A stretch of 64,000 bases of DNA from Mesorhizobium sp. NBSH29 (GCF_015500055.1 NZ_CP045492.1:3544501-3608500); one strand, 5' to 3'. Shown: positions 7,901-18,314, counted from the first letter of the stretch. Made by a program: numbers and translations. The notes: generated by a model not told the origin, from the letters alone.

Positions 7901-9928
7901 TCAGCTGTCGAGGAAGCTTCTGAGCTTCCGTGACCGGCTCGGGTGCTTCAGCTTGCGCAGGGCCTTCGCCTCGATCTGACGGATACGCTCGCGGGTAACC
8001 GAGAACTGCTGGCCGACTTCTTCAAGCGTATGGTCGGTGTTCATGCCAATGCCGAAACGCATGCGCAGCACGCGCTCTTCACGTGGTGTCAACGAAGCCA
8101 GAACACGCGTCGTGGTTTCGCGCAGATTGGCCTGAATGGCAGCATCAATGGGCAAGATAGCCATCTTGTCCTCGATGAAATCGCCCAGATGCGAATCTTC
8201 CTCGTCGCCAACCGGCGTTTCGAGCGAGATCGGCTCTTTTGCGATCTTCAAGACCTTGCGCACTTTTTCGAGCGGCATGGCTAGCTTTTCAGCCAGTTCT
8301 TCCGGCGTCGGCTCACGGCCGATCTCGTGCAGCATCTGGCGCGATGTCCGAACGATCTTGTTGATCGTCTCGATCATATGCACCGGAATACGGATCGTGC
8401 GCGCCTGATCGGCAATCGAGCGTGTAATGGCCTGACGGATCCACCATGTGGCATAGGTCGAGAACTTATAGCCACGGCGATATTCGAACTTATCGACAGC
8501 CTTCATCAGGCCGATATTGCCTTCCTGAATAAGGTCAAGGAATTGCAGGCCACGGTTTGTGTACTTCTTGGCAATCGAGATCACGAGGCGCAGATTGGCC
8601 TCGACCATTTCCTTCTTGGCAATCGCTGCTTCGCGCTCGCCTTTCTGGACCTGGTTGACGATCTTGCGGAATTCTAGGATCGAAATTGCGGTCTCGGTAG
8701 CGAGACCCTGAATTTCGGCCCGCAGATCCTTGATCGCCTCTTTCTCGCGCTTGGTGAATTCTTTCCAGCCACGGCTTGTAAGGTTCGCAATAGACTTCAT
8801 CCAGTTCGGATCAAGTTCTGAGCCCTGATACTCCTTGAGGAAGTCCTCACGGCGCACGCCATAGCTTTCAGCCAGACGCAGCAATTTGCCCTCGTTCTGC
8901 ACAAGACGCTTATTGATGTCGTAGAGCTGCTCGACCAGAGATTCGATACGGTTCTGGTTCAGCGACAATGACTTCACAGCCGTAATCAGCTGATCTTTCA
9001 GCTCCTTGAGGCGGCGGTCCTGACTAGGCGACAGCGTGCCAGCGGCGGCGAGACGATTCTCGACCTGCTGGTCCTGCAGCTTACGCAGCTTCTTGTAGGT
9101 ATCTGCGATGAGATCAATCGTTTCCATGACCTGCGGACGCAGTTCCGCTTCCATAGCAGCCAACGACAGGCTGGCCTCATCATCATCATCGTCGTCTTCT
9201 TCGGACTGGCCTTCGCCGCCCACATTGGTGATGTCTTCTTCCTCACGCGGTGCGCTGGAGCGCCGGCCGCGATCCTCATGTTTGGTCTTGTCTTCGGTCA
9301 GCCGTTCAACGGAAGGCACCTGCTTGGCCTCAGGGCCAGCATAAGTGGTTTCGAGATCGATGATCTCGCGCAGCAGAATGCGCGCCTCGTTAAGCTCCTC
9401 GCGCCAGATGATAATGGCCTGGAAGGTCAGCGGGCTTTCGCACAGGCCAGCAATCATCGTCTCGCGGCCGGCTTCGATGCGCTTGGCAATGGCGATTTCG
9501 CCCTCGCGCGACAAAAGCTCCACCGAGCCCATCTCGCGCAAATACATCCGCACCGGATCGTCGGTGCGGTCGGTCGGCTCTTTTTTCGTGGTGGTGGCCG
9601 CAACGGCGGTGCCGGTACGCTCCGCCAGTTCGTTGGCATCTTCCTCAGCTTCGGCCTGCGAAGGCTCGTTCTCGGTTTCTTCGTTGGCCTCGTCGTCCTC
9701 GACGACATTAATGCCCATATCCGAAAGCATGGACATGGTGTCCTCGATCTGCTCGGAGGTCACTTCCTCCGACGGCAGCACCGCGTTCAACTCGTCCATG
9801 GTCACATAGCCGCGCTTCTTGGCGACCTTGATCATCTTCTTGACAGCATCATCGGAAAGGTCGAGCAAGGGCCCATCTGTCGTGGCCTCGCGTTCGGTCT
9901 CGACCTCTTCCTTTTCCTTTGTCGCCAT
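7901..9928 (-). CDS. rpoD: Primary sigma factor RpoD (sigma-70)
   Basis: A 675-residue housekeeping sigma factor. In order: N-terminal region 1.1 ([20 protein letters not shown]), region 1.2 ([21 protein letters not shown]), an acidic non-conserved insert with runs of Asp/Glu, region 2 ([35 protein letters not shown]), region 3, and region 4 with its helix-turn-helix ([20 protein letters not shown], then [16 protein letters not shown]). It recognises most promoters in growing cells. The start at 9928 (MATKEKE) is chosen over 9994 since GGAG lies about 10 nt upstream. dnaG lies upstream on the same strand, an order typical of Rhizobiales. Confidence 0.98.
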   Translation of the reverse strand: MATKEKEEVETEREATTDGPLLDLSDDAVKKMIKVAKKRGYVTMDELNAVLPSEEVTSEQIEDTMSMLSDMGINVVEDDEANEETENEPSQAEAEEDANELAERTGTAVAATTTKKEPTDRTDDPVRMYLREMGSVELLSREGEIAIAKRIEAGRETMIAGLCESPLTFQAIIIWREELNEARILLREIIDLETTYAGPEAKQVPSVERLTEDKTKHEDRGRRSSAPREEEDITNVGGEGQSEEDDDDDDEASLSLAAMEAELRPQVMETIDLIADTYKKLRKLQDQQVENRLAAAGTLSPSQDRRLKELKDQLITAVKSLSLNQNRIESLVEQLYDINKRLVQNEGKLLRLAESYGVRREDFLKEYQGSELDPNWMKSIANLTSRGWKEFTKREKEAIKDLRAEIQGLATETAISILEFRKIVNQVQKGEREAAIAKKEMVEANLRLVISIAKKYTNRGLQFLDLIQEGNIGLMKAVDKFEYRRGYKFSTYATWWIRQAITRSIADQARTIRIPVHMIETINKIVRTSRQMLHEIGREPTPEELAEKLAMPLEKVRKVLKIAKEPISLETPVGDEEDSHLGDFIEDKMAILPIDAAIQANLRETTTRVLASLTPREERVLRMRFGIGMNTDHTLEEVGQQFSVTRERIRQIEAKALRKLKHPSRSRKLRSFLDS

Positions 9929-10230
9929 TCTTTGCTTTCTCCAAGCGGCCGGAGTTTTCGAGCGGAGCCGGTGCTCCCGTAATCGGTCAGGCAAAGCGAA
10001 TCTCGCTACCCACTCTAAGAAGCGAGTACCCGCCCTGCGTTAAAACCCGATTAACCCTGATTGTTACGACGGTTTTTCGCCCGTCCATGAACCAGTGCTC
10101 GGTTCCCTGTATTGGGTGCGGGAAAAATCCCGCCAGTTAACTTTTCGATTCGACCTGATTCCGTCATTCCAGCGGAAGGTCAAGCGGCTTCGCACGATTC
10201 GCGCCAAAAAAGCGAATCAATTGCTTAAAA
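9929..10230. other. rpoD-dnaG intergenic region
   Basis: About 300 nt, without a convincing gene. The only clear structure is GCGGGA-AAAA-TCCCGC at 10118-10133, a 6-bp stem that may end dnaG transcription, although no T run follows on the minus strand. The rpoD promoter should lie here, but I cannot place it with confidence. Confidence 0.5.
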
Positions 10231-12159
10231 TCACCGACTCACCCTACCAGACAGAATGCCGAAGCCTTCAATCAGCGCTTCAGTTGCCTGCGCGTCCCGA
10301 AACTGAGTCTGGATTTCCAGCATGTGACGATAGTTCTCGTCGGTCGGATCGGACGCCAGCGCCACCTCGGCCGCCTTCAGTTCAGTATGTAGGGTGCGCG
10401 CGCTGCGGTGCAAGTGCAGCGACTGGGCAAAGGCCTCGCGCGCATCGTCAAGTGCTGCGTCTTCCAGGGCCGGCCACATCCGCCCCCTACGCACCAGCAG
10501 CACCGCGCGCTCCCAAGCCTCAATCAACCCCGCAGCCTCGAAAGCCTGGATCGCAGCTGCACGGTCATGAGCATGATCATGTGCGATCACATCAATCAGC
10601 GCGCTGAGAAGCTGCCTGAGGTCCGGATGGACGAGATCCAGGCATTCTACCGCATCAAAATGTTCTTCAACAAGGCGAGGATGGTTCACCAGCGCAACGA
10701 GCATGACAGTCTCTCGCAAGGGCAACACACCACTCGCCTTTTTTACGAGCGCCGATCTTGCCAGGCTTTCCGAGACGGCGATGCGCCCTCCCGCGGAGCC
10801 CGGCTTGGCAAATTGCCCACCGGCAGCGGGCGCCTTGTTGTTCCACTGGCCATTGCGCTGCGGTTTGGCACGCTGATTGCCAAAGAACGCCAGCACCCGC
10901 TCGCGCATCTCTTGCGAATAGTGATAGCGCACGCTTTCGTCGCGAATGCGCGAGACCAGCTCTCTCAACGTTTTTTCAAGCTCGGCGCGCTTTTCCGGTG
11001 TCTCGAAGACGCCGCCTGATGTCTCGCGCAACCACAAAAGATCAGCCAGAGGTCTTGCGTCGGCCAGAACCTGCCGGAATGCTTCCGGTCCCTCACTCTT
11101 GACCAGATCGTCGGGGTCCTTGCCCTCCGGCAACAGTGCAAAGCGCACTGTCTTGCCTGCCTGAATGAGCGGGAGCGCCATATCTGCCGCCCGCCAGGCG
11201 GCCTTCAACCCAGCCTTGTCGCCATCAAAACACAGCACCGGCTCGCCGGTCATCCGCCACAAAAGATCAAGCTGGGTTTCGGTCAGGGCCGTGCCGAGCG
11301 GAGCCACTGTATTGTCAAAACCGGCCTGCGCCAGCGCGATGACATCCATGTAGCCTTCGACGGCAATAACCGTGCCGTCTCTTTGCTGTGCTCTGCGTGC
11401 GCGTACGAAATTGTAGAGCACATTGCCCTTGTGGAAGAGCTCAGTGTCAGGCGAGTTCATGTATTTGGCCAGCGCATCCGGTGCCAGCGCCCTACCCCCG
11501 AAAGCGATGATCCGGCCACGCGAATTGGGGATCGGAAACATGATACGGTCGCGGAAATAATCGTAGGAGACCGGGATGTCATCGCCGTGCCGCACCAGAC
11601 CGCAGGCCTCGATCTGGGTTTTCTCTATCCCTTTTCCGGCAAGATAAGTCTTGAGTGCATTGCGGCTTTCGGGCGCAAAGCCCAGCCGGAAGGCTTCTTG
11701 CGTAGCCGGCGTCAGCCCGCGCTCGCGTAAATAGGAACGCGCCTTGGCGCCTGCTGCTGATTGCAGCTGATCCTGAAAAAACTGCGTTGCCAGTTCCATG
11801 ACGTCCTGAAGCGAGGCGCGCTCCTTCTCGCGCACTTCCTCACGTTCATCGCGCGCCGGCATCGGCACGCCGGCCATATCAGCAATCTTTTCCACCGCCT
11901 CTGGAAAGTTCATCCCGTCGAGTTCGGTGAGAAACTTGAAATGATCGCCCGAAACCCCACAGCCAAAGCAGTGGTAGCGCCCCTTGCGGTCTTCGCAGTG
12001 GAAGGAGGGAGATTTTTCGCCGTGGAACGGGCAGCATGCCCAATAATCGCCGCGCGAAGCGTTGGTCTTGCGCTTGTCCCACGTCACGCGCGCGCCGATA
12101 ACCGACGATATCGACACCCGGTCGCGGATTTCATCCAGGAAAGAGGGGGCAAAGCGCAT
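10231..12159 (-). CDS. dnaG: DNA primase DnaG
   Basis: A 642-residue primase that makes RNA primers for replication and works with the DnaB helicase. The N-terminal CHC2 zinc-binding domain has C43, H46, C64 and C67 (CCPFHGEK, YHCFGCG). The Toprim core follows, with EGYMDVI and the acidic motif CFDGDKAG, preceded by the RNA-polymerase-like segment (FRDRIMFPIPNSRGRIIAFGGR). The C-terminal third is more divergent and should bind DnaB. MRFAPSFLDEIR is the usual start in rhizobia. It lies upstream of rpoD on the same strand, as in the classic macromolecular synthesis operon. Confidence 0.98.
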   Translation of the reverse strand: MRFAPSFLDEIRDRVSISSVIGARVTWDKRKTNASRGDYWACCPFHGEKSPSFHCEDRKGRYHCFGCGVSGDHFKFLTELDGMNFPEAVEKIADMAGVPMPARDEREEVREKERASLQDVMELATQFFQDQLQSAAGAKARSYLRERGLTPATQEAFRLGFAPESRNALKTYLAGKGIEKTQIEACGLVRHGDDIPVSYDYFRDRIMFPIPNSRGRIIAFGGRALAPDALAKYMNSPDTELFHKGNVLYNFVRARRAQQRDGTVIAVEGYMDVIALAQAGFDNTVAPLGTALTETQLDLLWRMTGEPVLCFDGDKAGLKAAWRAADMALPLIQAGKTVRFALLPEGKDPDDLVKSEGPEAFRQVLADARPLADLLWLRETSGGVFETPEKRAELEKTLRELVSRIRDESVRYHYSQEMRERVLAFFGNQRAKPQRNGQWNNKAPAAGGQFAKPGSAGGRIAVSESLARSALVKKASGVLPLRETVMLVALVNHPRLVEEHFDAVECLDLVHPDLRQLLSALIDVIAHDHAHDRAAAIQAFEAAGLIEAWERAVLLVRRGRMWPALEDAALDDAREAFAQSLHLHRSARTLHTELKAAEVALASDPTDENYRHMLEIQTQFRDAQATEALIEGFGILSGRVSR

Positions 12160-12493
12160 AATAAAGCTCGTTTCCTCTCCATATAATCACAGCACTGCGC
12201 GACGACGACCCCTAATCCGGGCCATACCCGGTATTCACAGCCCTTGGCCCGCGACGCTAATCGCAGGTTTTAACAGCGCAATGAAGCCCGGCATTTCTGA
12301 CACACGGCGGTAGCATGCTGGCGATATTCCCAATACCGACGATTCCGCGTCGGTCAGGACAGTTCATCGGTCGTCAAAGGTATATATTCGGCTAAGCTGT
12401 TTGCATTGAATTCAAAGGATTCGTAGTTTGATTTTCCTCGCACCCCAAAACACCGGTCTGTTCCCGGTGCCCCAACACGTGACGGATTAATCC
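12160..12493. other. Divergent intergenic region, dnaG to Na/Pi cotransporter
   Basis: About 330 nt separating two divergent genes. It must hold both promoters. Short hairpins are visible: CCGGG-CCATA-CCCGG near 12217-12231 and CACCGG-N7-CCGGTG near 12450-12470. I see no gene. Confidence 0.45.
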
Positions 12494-14158
12494 ATGAGCG
12501 GCTCGGTCGTTCTTCTTCATCTGGCTGGTGCGGTCGCACTTTTGTTGTGGGCAACACGCATGGTGCGCACAGGCGTCGAGCGCGCCTATGGTGACGTGCT
12601 GCGCCATAGACTGCGCAGCACGATGAGAAATCCTCTGATGGCAGTGCTGAGCGGTGCAGGCCTTTCGATTGCGCTGCAAAGTTCCACCGCTGTGACACTT
12701 CTTGTCGCATCATTTGCAGGGTCGGGCATTGTCAGTGGCATTTCCGGACAACTCGCGGTGCGGGGCGCCGAAATTGGCTCCGCACTGGTGGTCAAGCTGC
12801 TGGCGCATGATCTGAGCCTTCTGGTGCCGATCTGTCTTGCCGCCGGCACCGCCATGTTCATGATGACGGAGCGCCGCGAATGGCGGCAGATGGGCCGCAT
12901 TCTTGTTGGCATCGGCCTGCTTCTACTGTCTCTTGAAATGATCGGTGAGGCCTCCGAGCCGCTGCGTCAAAGCACGGCATTGCCCGTCATCATCGAATAT
13001 TTCTCGGGCGACCCGGTGACCGCGTTCCTGCTCGCGGCTCTGGTCACATGGCTTTTCCACTCCAGTATCGCAGCCGTGCTGCTGCTCGTCACACTGGCCG
13101 CGCGCGGCTTGATCCCGCCTGAACTGGGCATCGTCCTGGTTCTGGGGGTGAACCTGGGAAGCTCGGTGATCGCGCCGATCCTGACCCGTAACTCTGATCC
13201 GGCGGTGCGCGTCGTGCCAATTGGCAATCTTTTGATGCGGGGCGCCGGGTCGGTAATTCTGATGATCGCCTTCACCTGGACAAAACCTCCGATTGATTAT
13301 CTCGGAGCCAATGAAGCCGCCCAGATCATCAATGCGCATATCTTGTTCAACTGCATCATCCTGCTGGCGGGTATGCCGCTTGCCCGCCTCGTCTATCGCG
13401 CGTCCGAAAAGATCGTTGCCCTTGCGACGCCTGCCGATCCAAGCGGCACCCTGGCCAATGCCGAACTCAGCGCGTTGAATGAGGGCGCCCTTGATGTCCC
13501 ATCTCAAGCGCTCGCCAACGCTACCCGTGAAGTGGTGCGCGTCTGCGAGACGGTCGAGATCATGCTGAAATCCATCATGGAGCTCTATGAAAGCGCCGAT
13601 GCTGCAAAAATCCAGGCGCTGGCTGCTCTGGATGACCGGGTCGACCGCCGTCACGCTGCGATAAAACTCTATCTGGCCAAGATCAGCACCCATCAGTTGA
13701 GCGAGTCTGAAGCATTGCGCCACCAGGAACTGATCGGTGCCTGCGTCAAGCTCGAACAGGTCGGCGACATCATCGTGCGCAACATGCTGGCCCATGTGCA
13801 AAAGAAGCTGGATCGGGGTCTGGAGTTCACCGACGAAGGGTGGCGCGAACTGACCAGCTTTCATGCCTCGGTACTCACCAATGCGCGCCTGGCTTTCAAT
13901 TTGCTGGTTTCGCGCGATACCGAAACGGCACGCCAACTGGTCGAGGAAAAGGACCGCATCCGCGAACTCGAAAAGCAGGCGAGCCAAAGCCATTTCAAAC
14001 GGCTGCGCGACGGCTCAGAACGCTCGATTGAAACCAGCTCTATCCATCTGGACACCATCCGCGACCTGAAGGAGATCAACTCGCTGCTGGCTTCGATCGC
14101 CTATCCGGTTCTCGAAGAGAGCGGCCTGCTGAGAAGCTCCCGGCTCAACGCCGGATAG
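12494..14158 (+). CDS. Na+/phosphate cotransporter family protein with PhoU-like tail
   Basis: A 554-residue protein. The N-terminal half (about 1-310) has eight or so membrane segments and two Na_Pi_cotrans repeats with the characteristic QSSTA (ALQSSTAVTLLVASFAG) and a second FHSSIAAVLLLVTLAA-like motif. The C-terminal half (about 340-540) is a cytosolic helical PhoU-like domain (CETVEIMLKSIMELY, EQVGDIIVRNML, LEKQASQSHFKRL). Relatives (YjbB/NptA) export or co-transport phosphate with Na+. No pho box was recognised. ATG 12494 has only a weak ribosome site. Confidence 0.92.
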   Translation: MSGSVVLLHLAGAVALLLWATRMVRTGVERAYGDVLRHRLRSTMRNPLMAVLSGAGLSIALQSSTAVTLLVASFAGSGIVSGISGQLAVRGAEIGSALVVKLLAHDLSLLVPICLAAGTAMFMMTERREWRQMGRILVGIGLLLLSLEMIGEASEPLRQSTALPVIIEYFSGDPVTAFLLAALVTWLFHSSIAAVLLLVTLAARGLIPPELGIVLVLGVNLGSSVIAPILTRNSDPAVRVVPIGNLLMRGAGSVILMIAFTWTKPPIDYLGANEAAQIINAHILFNCIILLAGMPLARLVYRASEKIVALATPADPSGTLANAELSALNEGALDVPSQALANATREVVRVCETVEIMLKSIMELYESADAAKIQALAALDDRVDRRHAAIKLYLAKISTHQLSESEALRHQELIGACVKLEQVGDIIVRNMLAHVQKKLDRGLEFTDEGWRELTSFHASVLTNARLAFNLLVSRDTETARQLVEEKDRIRELEKQASQSHFKRLRDGSERSIETSSIHLDTIRDLKEINSLLASIAYPVLEESGLLRSSRLNAG

Positions 14159-14254
14159 CTGCCGGTATAGAAAAACTGCATCGCCGGCAGCAAACTCTTT
14201 ATTGTTCGCACGCGCGGACTGTGATCTTCAATTCACGTCACGCCGGATATCACC

Positions 14255-15436
14255 ATGCCACTCCCACTGATCGCCCTGTTCATCGCCGCTTTCGCCTTTG
14301 GCACGACGGAATTCGTTGTTGCAGGCGTTTTGCCGCAACTGGCGGAAGGACTTGGTATCTCCGTTCCAACCGCCGGTTATCTGGTCTCTGGCTACGCCAT
14401 AGGGATCGCCATTGGTGGACCGTTGCTGACGCTCGCCACGGCAAGATTGCCCCGTAAGACGCTACTCATCGCGCTGCTTCTGGCTTTTACAGTGGGACAG
14501 GCTGCCTGTGCCTTGGCGCCCGATTTTGGCTCGATGATGTCCATTCGCGTGACGGTTGCGATTGCTCATGGCACGTATTTTGGTGTCGCCATGGTGGTTG
14601 CGGTCGGGATGGTGCGTTCCGATCAGCGAGGTATGGCCGTTGCTCTTATTCTTGCTGGACTGACAGTCTCCAACATTATCGGCGTGCCGGCAGGCACGGC
14701 AATCGGCCATCTGTGGGGCTGGCGCGCCACCTTCTGGACGATGTTCGGGCTGGGAGTTCTGGCAATCCTGGCAATGGCCATCCTGCTGCCGCGGGCAGCG
14801 GGTCGCCCGGCAAAAACTGGCAGCCTGAAAAGCGAGGTAAAAGTGCTCGGTCGTCAGCAGGTCTGGACCTCGCTCATCCTCATGTTGATGTTAATGTTGT
14901 GCCAGTTCGTGCCCTACACCTATATCGTACCCTTGCTCAGCCAGGTTACGGGGCTTGATGCAGCAATGATCCCCTTCGTGCTGCTTCTGAACGGCATCGG
15001 CGCGACCGCCGGCGTCTTCATCGGTGGAAAGTTCGCAGACCGGCAGCTGATGCCTGCGCTGATCACCATGCTTGTCCTCCAGGCGGTTGTGATGGTCACA
15101 CTTTATTTTGTCAGCCCCTATCAATGGCCTATGATAGCCGCCATCACCGTGTGGGGCGGCCTGAACTTCGCGGTAGGCACACCGATCCAGACCCGCATCC
15201 TCGCCTGGACCGCCGATGCCCCCAATCTCGCGTCGTCGCTCATCCCCTCCGGCTTCAATTTTGGCATCGCCATTGCCGCATCCCTCGGCGCGTTGATGCT
15301 GAGCACCGGATATTCGTTTCGCAGTCTTCCGCTTGTTGGCGTGGTGGCGATGGTCGTCGCGGCGGCAGTGGCAGCCATGTCCTATGGGGCAGAACTACGC
15401 AGCAGCGCCACCCAGCCTCAGCCCGCAGCCGGATAG
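14255..15436 (+). CDS. MFS transporter, drug/arabinose exporter type (DHA1, AraJ-like)
   Basis: A 393-residue major-facilitator protein with 12 predicted membrane segments. Signature pieces are FAFGTTEFVVAGVLPQLAEG in helix 1, the motif between helices 2 and 3 (LTLATARLPRKTLLI), and helix-5 motif C-like VSNIIGVPAGTAIGHLWGWR, which marks antiporters that export drugs or sugars. Substrate unknown. It is a single gene following the Na/Pi cotransporter with about 95 nt between. Confidence 0.9.
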   Translation: MPLPLIALFIAAFAFGTTEFVVAGVLPQLAEGLGISVPTAGYLVSGYAIGIAIGGPLLTLATARLPRKTLLIALLLAFTVGQAACALAPDFGSMMSIRVTVAIAHGTYFGVAMVVAVGMVRSDQRGMAVALILAGLTVSNIIGVPAGTAIGHLWGWRATFWTMFGLGVLAILAMAILLPRAAGRPAKTGSLKSEVKVLGRQQVWTSLILMLMLMLCQFVPYTYIVPLLSQVTGLDAAMIPFVLLLNGIGATAGVFIGGKFADRQLMPALITMLVLQAVVMVTLYFVSPYQWPMIAAITVWGGLNFAVGTPIQTRILAWTADAPNLASSLIPSGFNFGIAIAASLGALMLSTGYSFRSLPLVGVVAMVVAAAVAAMSYGAELRSSATQPQPAAG

Positions 15437-15554
15437 CCAGCCGCGCGGTAAGCGACCCGTCCATTATCCACGATGGGCGCACAATTGAAATATTTTGCTT
15501 TCACCATCGACACGCCGATGCGTATGGTTCGCGTTTGTCAAAACGGGGGTATCT

Positions 15555-15782
15555 ATGGAAACGCATGCGCGAAGCATCGCCAAAGCGGTCAGTTGGCGCG
15601 TCACCGGAACGATAGACACCATGCTTATTTCGCTGCTGATTACCCGCAGTTTTAAGCTGGCTGCAGCAATCGGTCTGACAGAAGTTTTGACAAAATCTTT
15701 GCTGTATTACGCCCATGAGCGCGCTTGGCTGCGTATTCCGTATGGAAGGAAGCCGGCTCCGGCAGCCCCTCCCACGCAATGA
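15555..15782 (+). CDS. DUF2061 family small membrane protein
   Basis: A 75-residue protein beginning METHARSIAKAVSWRVTGTI and continuing with ITRSFKLAAAIGLTEVLTK and YYAHERAWLRI, the full DUF2061 pattern with two short membrane helices. Members of the family are often fused to or next to sulfate-assimilation genes, but no such gene is near. Start 15555 follows a G-rich ribosome site (GGGGG at 15545-15549). Confidence 0.85.
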   Translation: METHARSIAKAVSWRVTGTIDTMLISLLITRSFKLAAAIGLTEVLTKSLLYYAHERAWLRIPYGRKPAPAAPPTQ

Positions 15783-15786
15783 CCGC

Positions 15787-15918
15787 TTATTCGTTGCCCA
15801 ACGGGAGCACGACATAATTTGCAATAGAGGGGCTCGCATCCCCATCGACACTGCACGCGACGATGGTTCCCGCAATAAGCGAAACGATGAGGGCAAAGGC
15901 GATAGGCAAGCGATGCAT
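15787..15918 (-). CDS. Putative 43-residue lipoprotein
   Basis: A short gene under the usual size cut-off. It starts ATG at 15918 with GGAG nine bases upstream, and encodes MHRLPIAFALIVSLIAGTIV followed by AC, a good lipobox (Ile-Val-Ala-Cys), then about 20 polar residues (SVDGDASPSIANYVV) and stops at 15787. The good ribosome site and lipobox support a real small outer-membrane lipoprotein. It is convergent with the DUF2061 gene. Function unknown. Confidence 0.6.
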   Translation of the reverse strand: MHRLPIAFALIVSLIAGTIVACSVDGDASPSIANYVVLPLGNE

Positions 15919-16016
15919 GGGGGCGTTCTCCAGAACTATAAACGTGCTGGCACCGGGGAAAGTTTCCCTGACACTTTGTTTCGCCCGGCAATATTCCGCA
16001 GCGAAAGTCGCAGTTC

Positions 16017-16466
16017 CTAGCTCAGCAGCTTTTTGACCAGCCCACTTGCCTTGCCGAAATCCATCGCACCGCCATGCTTTTCCTTCAGCATGGCCATGAC
16101 CTTGCCCATATCGCGCACGCTGGCTGCGCCGGTTTCGGCAAGAGCCACCTTAACGGCCTGCTCCAGGGCAGCATCGTCCATCTGCTCGGGTAAAAAGCCG
16201 CGGATGATGTCGATTTCGGCCCGCTCCTGGGCAGCCAGTTCAGGTCGCTTCCCATCGTCGAACGCCTTCGCTGACTCCTCGCGCTGTTTCACCATCTTTG
16301 TCAGGATCGAAACGATCTCGTCATCTCCTGCCGGATCCTTGCCAGTGCCGCGATTGGCGATGTCGCGGTCCTGAATGGCGGCGTTGACCAGCCGGAGCGT
16401 ACCGCTACGCTCCTTGTCACCTGACTTCAGCGCTGTTTTCAACGCAGCCAAAATTGTCTCACGCAT
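16017..16466 (-). CDS. GatB/YqeY domain protein
   Basis: A 149-residue YqeY-type protein, the stand-alone form of the GatB tail domain that binds tRNA in amidotransferases. Typical pieces are MRETILAALKTALKSGDKER, RLVNAAIQDRD, MVKQREES and GGAMDFGKASGLVKKLL. ATG 16466 is preceded by AAGGAG eight bases upstream, better than the longer start at 16493. It is divergent from carA, an arrangement seen in Rhizobiales. Role unclear. Confidence 0.9.
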   Translation of the reverse strand: MRETILAALKTALKSGDKERSGTLRLVNAAIQDRDIANRGTGKDPAGDDEIVSILTKMVKQREESAKAFDDGKRPELAAQERAEIDIIRGFLPEQMDDAALEQAVKVALAETGAASVRDMGKVMAMLKEKHGGAMDFGKASGLVKKLLS

Positions 16467-16693
16467 GGGGAACGCTCCTTCTCTTGTTGGCACTTCTGAT
16501 ACCAGTTTAGGCCGATGTGCAAGAAGTCACGTCAAAGCGTCGCTGCAGGCAGGCCGGCAATTGACCGTTTGCGGCCACTCGCCTATGTAGCAGCCTTGCA
16601 ACCACACTTTGGTTTGAAATGCGGAAGGATGGCTTTCGCAAGCACCACTGCACGCCTGCATCTAGCGGCGGGCAGAACGGCATGGAGCCCGAC

Positions 16694-17893
16694 ATGGCCA
16701 ACAAGACCGCCCCCTGGTCCACCGAAATCCCCACCGCGCTGCTGGTGCTGGCCGACGGAACAGTGATTGAGGGACGCGGATTGGGCGCAGTTGGCGCTGC
16801 GGTTGCCGAGGTGTGTTTCAACACGGCCTTGACGGGCTACCAGGAAATTCTGACCGACCCGTCTTATGCTGGACAGATCGTCACCTTCACATTCCCCCAC
16901 ATCGGTAATGTTGGCACCAATGATGAGGACATCGAAGATCTGACCCCTGCTGCCCGCGCGGGCGCGGTCGGTGCGGTCTTCAAGGCCGATGTCACCAACC
17001 CGTCAAACTACCGTTCGGTCGGCCATCTCGACCAGTGGCTGAAGCGGCGCGGCGTCGTTGCGATGTCAGGCGTCGACACCCGTGCCTTGACCGCGCTGGT
17101 GCGCGAAAACGGTTCGCCAAACGCCATTATCGCCCATGCGCCCGATGGCAAGTTCGACGTGGATGATCTCAAACGCCAGGCAAAAGCCTGGTCAGGTCTT
17201 GAAGGTCTTGACCTTGCAAAGGTCGTAACCTCCGGTCAGAGCTCGACCTGGCGCGAAGCGCCATGGGTGTGGAACGAAGGGTTCGGCGAAATGCCAGAAC
17301 CCACCATGCAGGTGGTGGCCATCGATTATGGGATCAAGCGCAACATCCTGCGCCTGTTGACCGGCCTTGGCGCTGAGGTGACAGTCGTTCCCGCAAACAC
17401 CCAGGCCGAAGACATCATTGCGATGAAGCCCGACGGCATTTTCCTCTCCAACGGACCGGGCGACCCGGCCGCGACCGGGGTCTATGCCGTGCCCGTGATC
17501 CAGGACCTTTTGAAGACGGATCTGCCGATTTTCGGTATCTGCCTCGGCCATCAGATGCTGGCTTTGGCGCTTGGCGGCAAGACGCAGAAAATGCATCAGG
17601 GTCATCACGGCGCCAACCATCCGGTAAAGGACCATACGACCGGCAAGGTGGAGATCGTGTCGATGAACCACGGCTTCGCAGTTGACGCAAAGTCACTTCC
17701 GCAAAACATTGAAGAGACTCATGTTTCGCTGTTCGATGGATCGAACTGCGGCATTTCGCTCAAAGGCCGTCCGGTGTTTTCAGTCCAGCACCACCCCGAA
17801 GCCTCGCCCGGCCCCCAGGATTCGCACTATCTGTTCCGCCGCTTCGTCAACCTCATCCGCGCAAAGCAGGGTGAGCCGGCCCTTGCCGAATAG
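16694..17893 (+). CDS. carA: Carbamoyl-phosphate synthase small subunit
   Basis: A 399-residue glutaminase subunit that hydrolyses glutamine and passes ammonia to CarB for carbamoyl phosphate, the precursor of arginine and pyrimidines. N-terminal CPSase domain: LVLADGTVIEGRG, CFNTALTGYQEILTDPSYAG. C-terminal class-I glutamine amidotransferase domain: the nucleophile in IFGICLGHQMLALALGG, and the His/Glu of VQHHPEASPGP. ATG 16694 has GGAG six bases upstream; 16682 is an in-frame alternative. carB lies about 10 kb downstream on the same strand, so the two subunits are not in one operon here. Confidence 0.97.
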   Translation: MANKTAPWSTEIPTALLVLADGTVIEGRGLGAVGAAVAEVCFNTALTGYQEILTDPSYAGQIVTFTFPHIGNVGTNDEDIEDLTPAARAGAVGAVFKADVTNPSNYRSVGHLDQWLKRRGVVAMSGVDTRALTALVRENGSPNAIIAHAPDGKFDVDDLKRQAKAWSGLEGLDLAKVVTSGQSSTWREAPWVWNEGFGEMPEPTMQVVAIDYGIKRNILRLLTGLGAEVTVVPANTQAEDIIAMKPDGIFLSNGPGDPAATGVYAVPVIQDLLKTDLPIFGICLGHQMLALALGGKTQKMHQGHHGANHPVKDHTTGKVEIVSMNHGFAVDAKSLPQNIEETHVSLFDGSNCGISLKGRPVFSVQHHPEASPGPQDSHYLFRRFVNLIRAKQGEPALAE

Positions 17894-17948
17894 TTCAACT
17901 TTTGCTGAACCAGTTGATCGCCATCCGTCACGGCCTTAAATCATACTC

Positions 17949-18293
17949 ATGACACCGGCCCACCCAGACCTTGAAGAGATTGACCTGCCAGCTGTCCTGG
18001 CTGCTCTGAGCGACCCCACGCGGCTGTCGATCGTGCGCCACCTCTCGGAGGATGGCGAGGCCGAAGCCATGTGCGGAACGTTTGGGCACTACGGTTCGAA
18101 GTCAAACCTGAGCTACCATTTCGCCAAGCTGCGCGAGGCGGGCGTAACCCGCACCCGTATCGAAGGTCCCGCCCGCTTCATCTCGCTGCGCCGGGACGAT
18201 CTGGAAACGCGTTTCCCCGGCCTCCTCGGTGCGGTAATCAAGGCCGCTTCGGGCTATCCTAGGCTCGACCTTGAAAAGCTGCGGCAGGAATAG
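17949..18293 (+). CDS. ArsR-family winged-helix regulator
   Basis: A 114-residue protein with a complete ArsR-type winged helix: LAALSDPTRLSIVRHLSEDG, SNLSYHFAKLREAGV and the wing TRTRIEGPARFISLRRDDL. The metal-binding ELCVC motif of classical ArsR is absent; only MCGTFGHYGSK lies in that area. So it may sense something other than arsenite, or act as a simple repressor. It is about 55 nt after carA and could be read from the same promoter. Confidence 0.88.
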   Translation: MTPAHPDLEEIDLPAVLAALSDPTRLSIVRHLSEDGEAEAMCGTFGHYGSKSNLSYHFAKLREAGVTRTRIEGPARFISLRRDDLETRFPGLLGAVIKAASGYPRLDLEKLRQE

Positions 18294-18314
18294 CGCCGCC
18301 CGCGTCCGACACGC

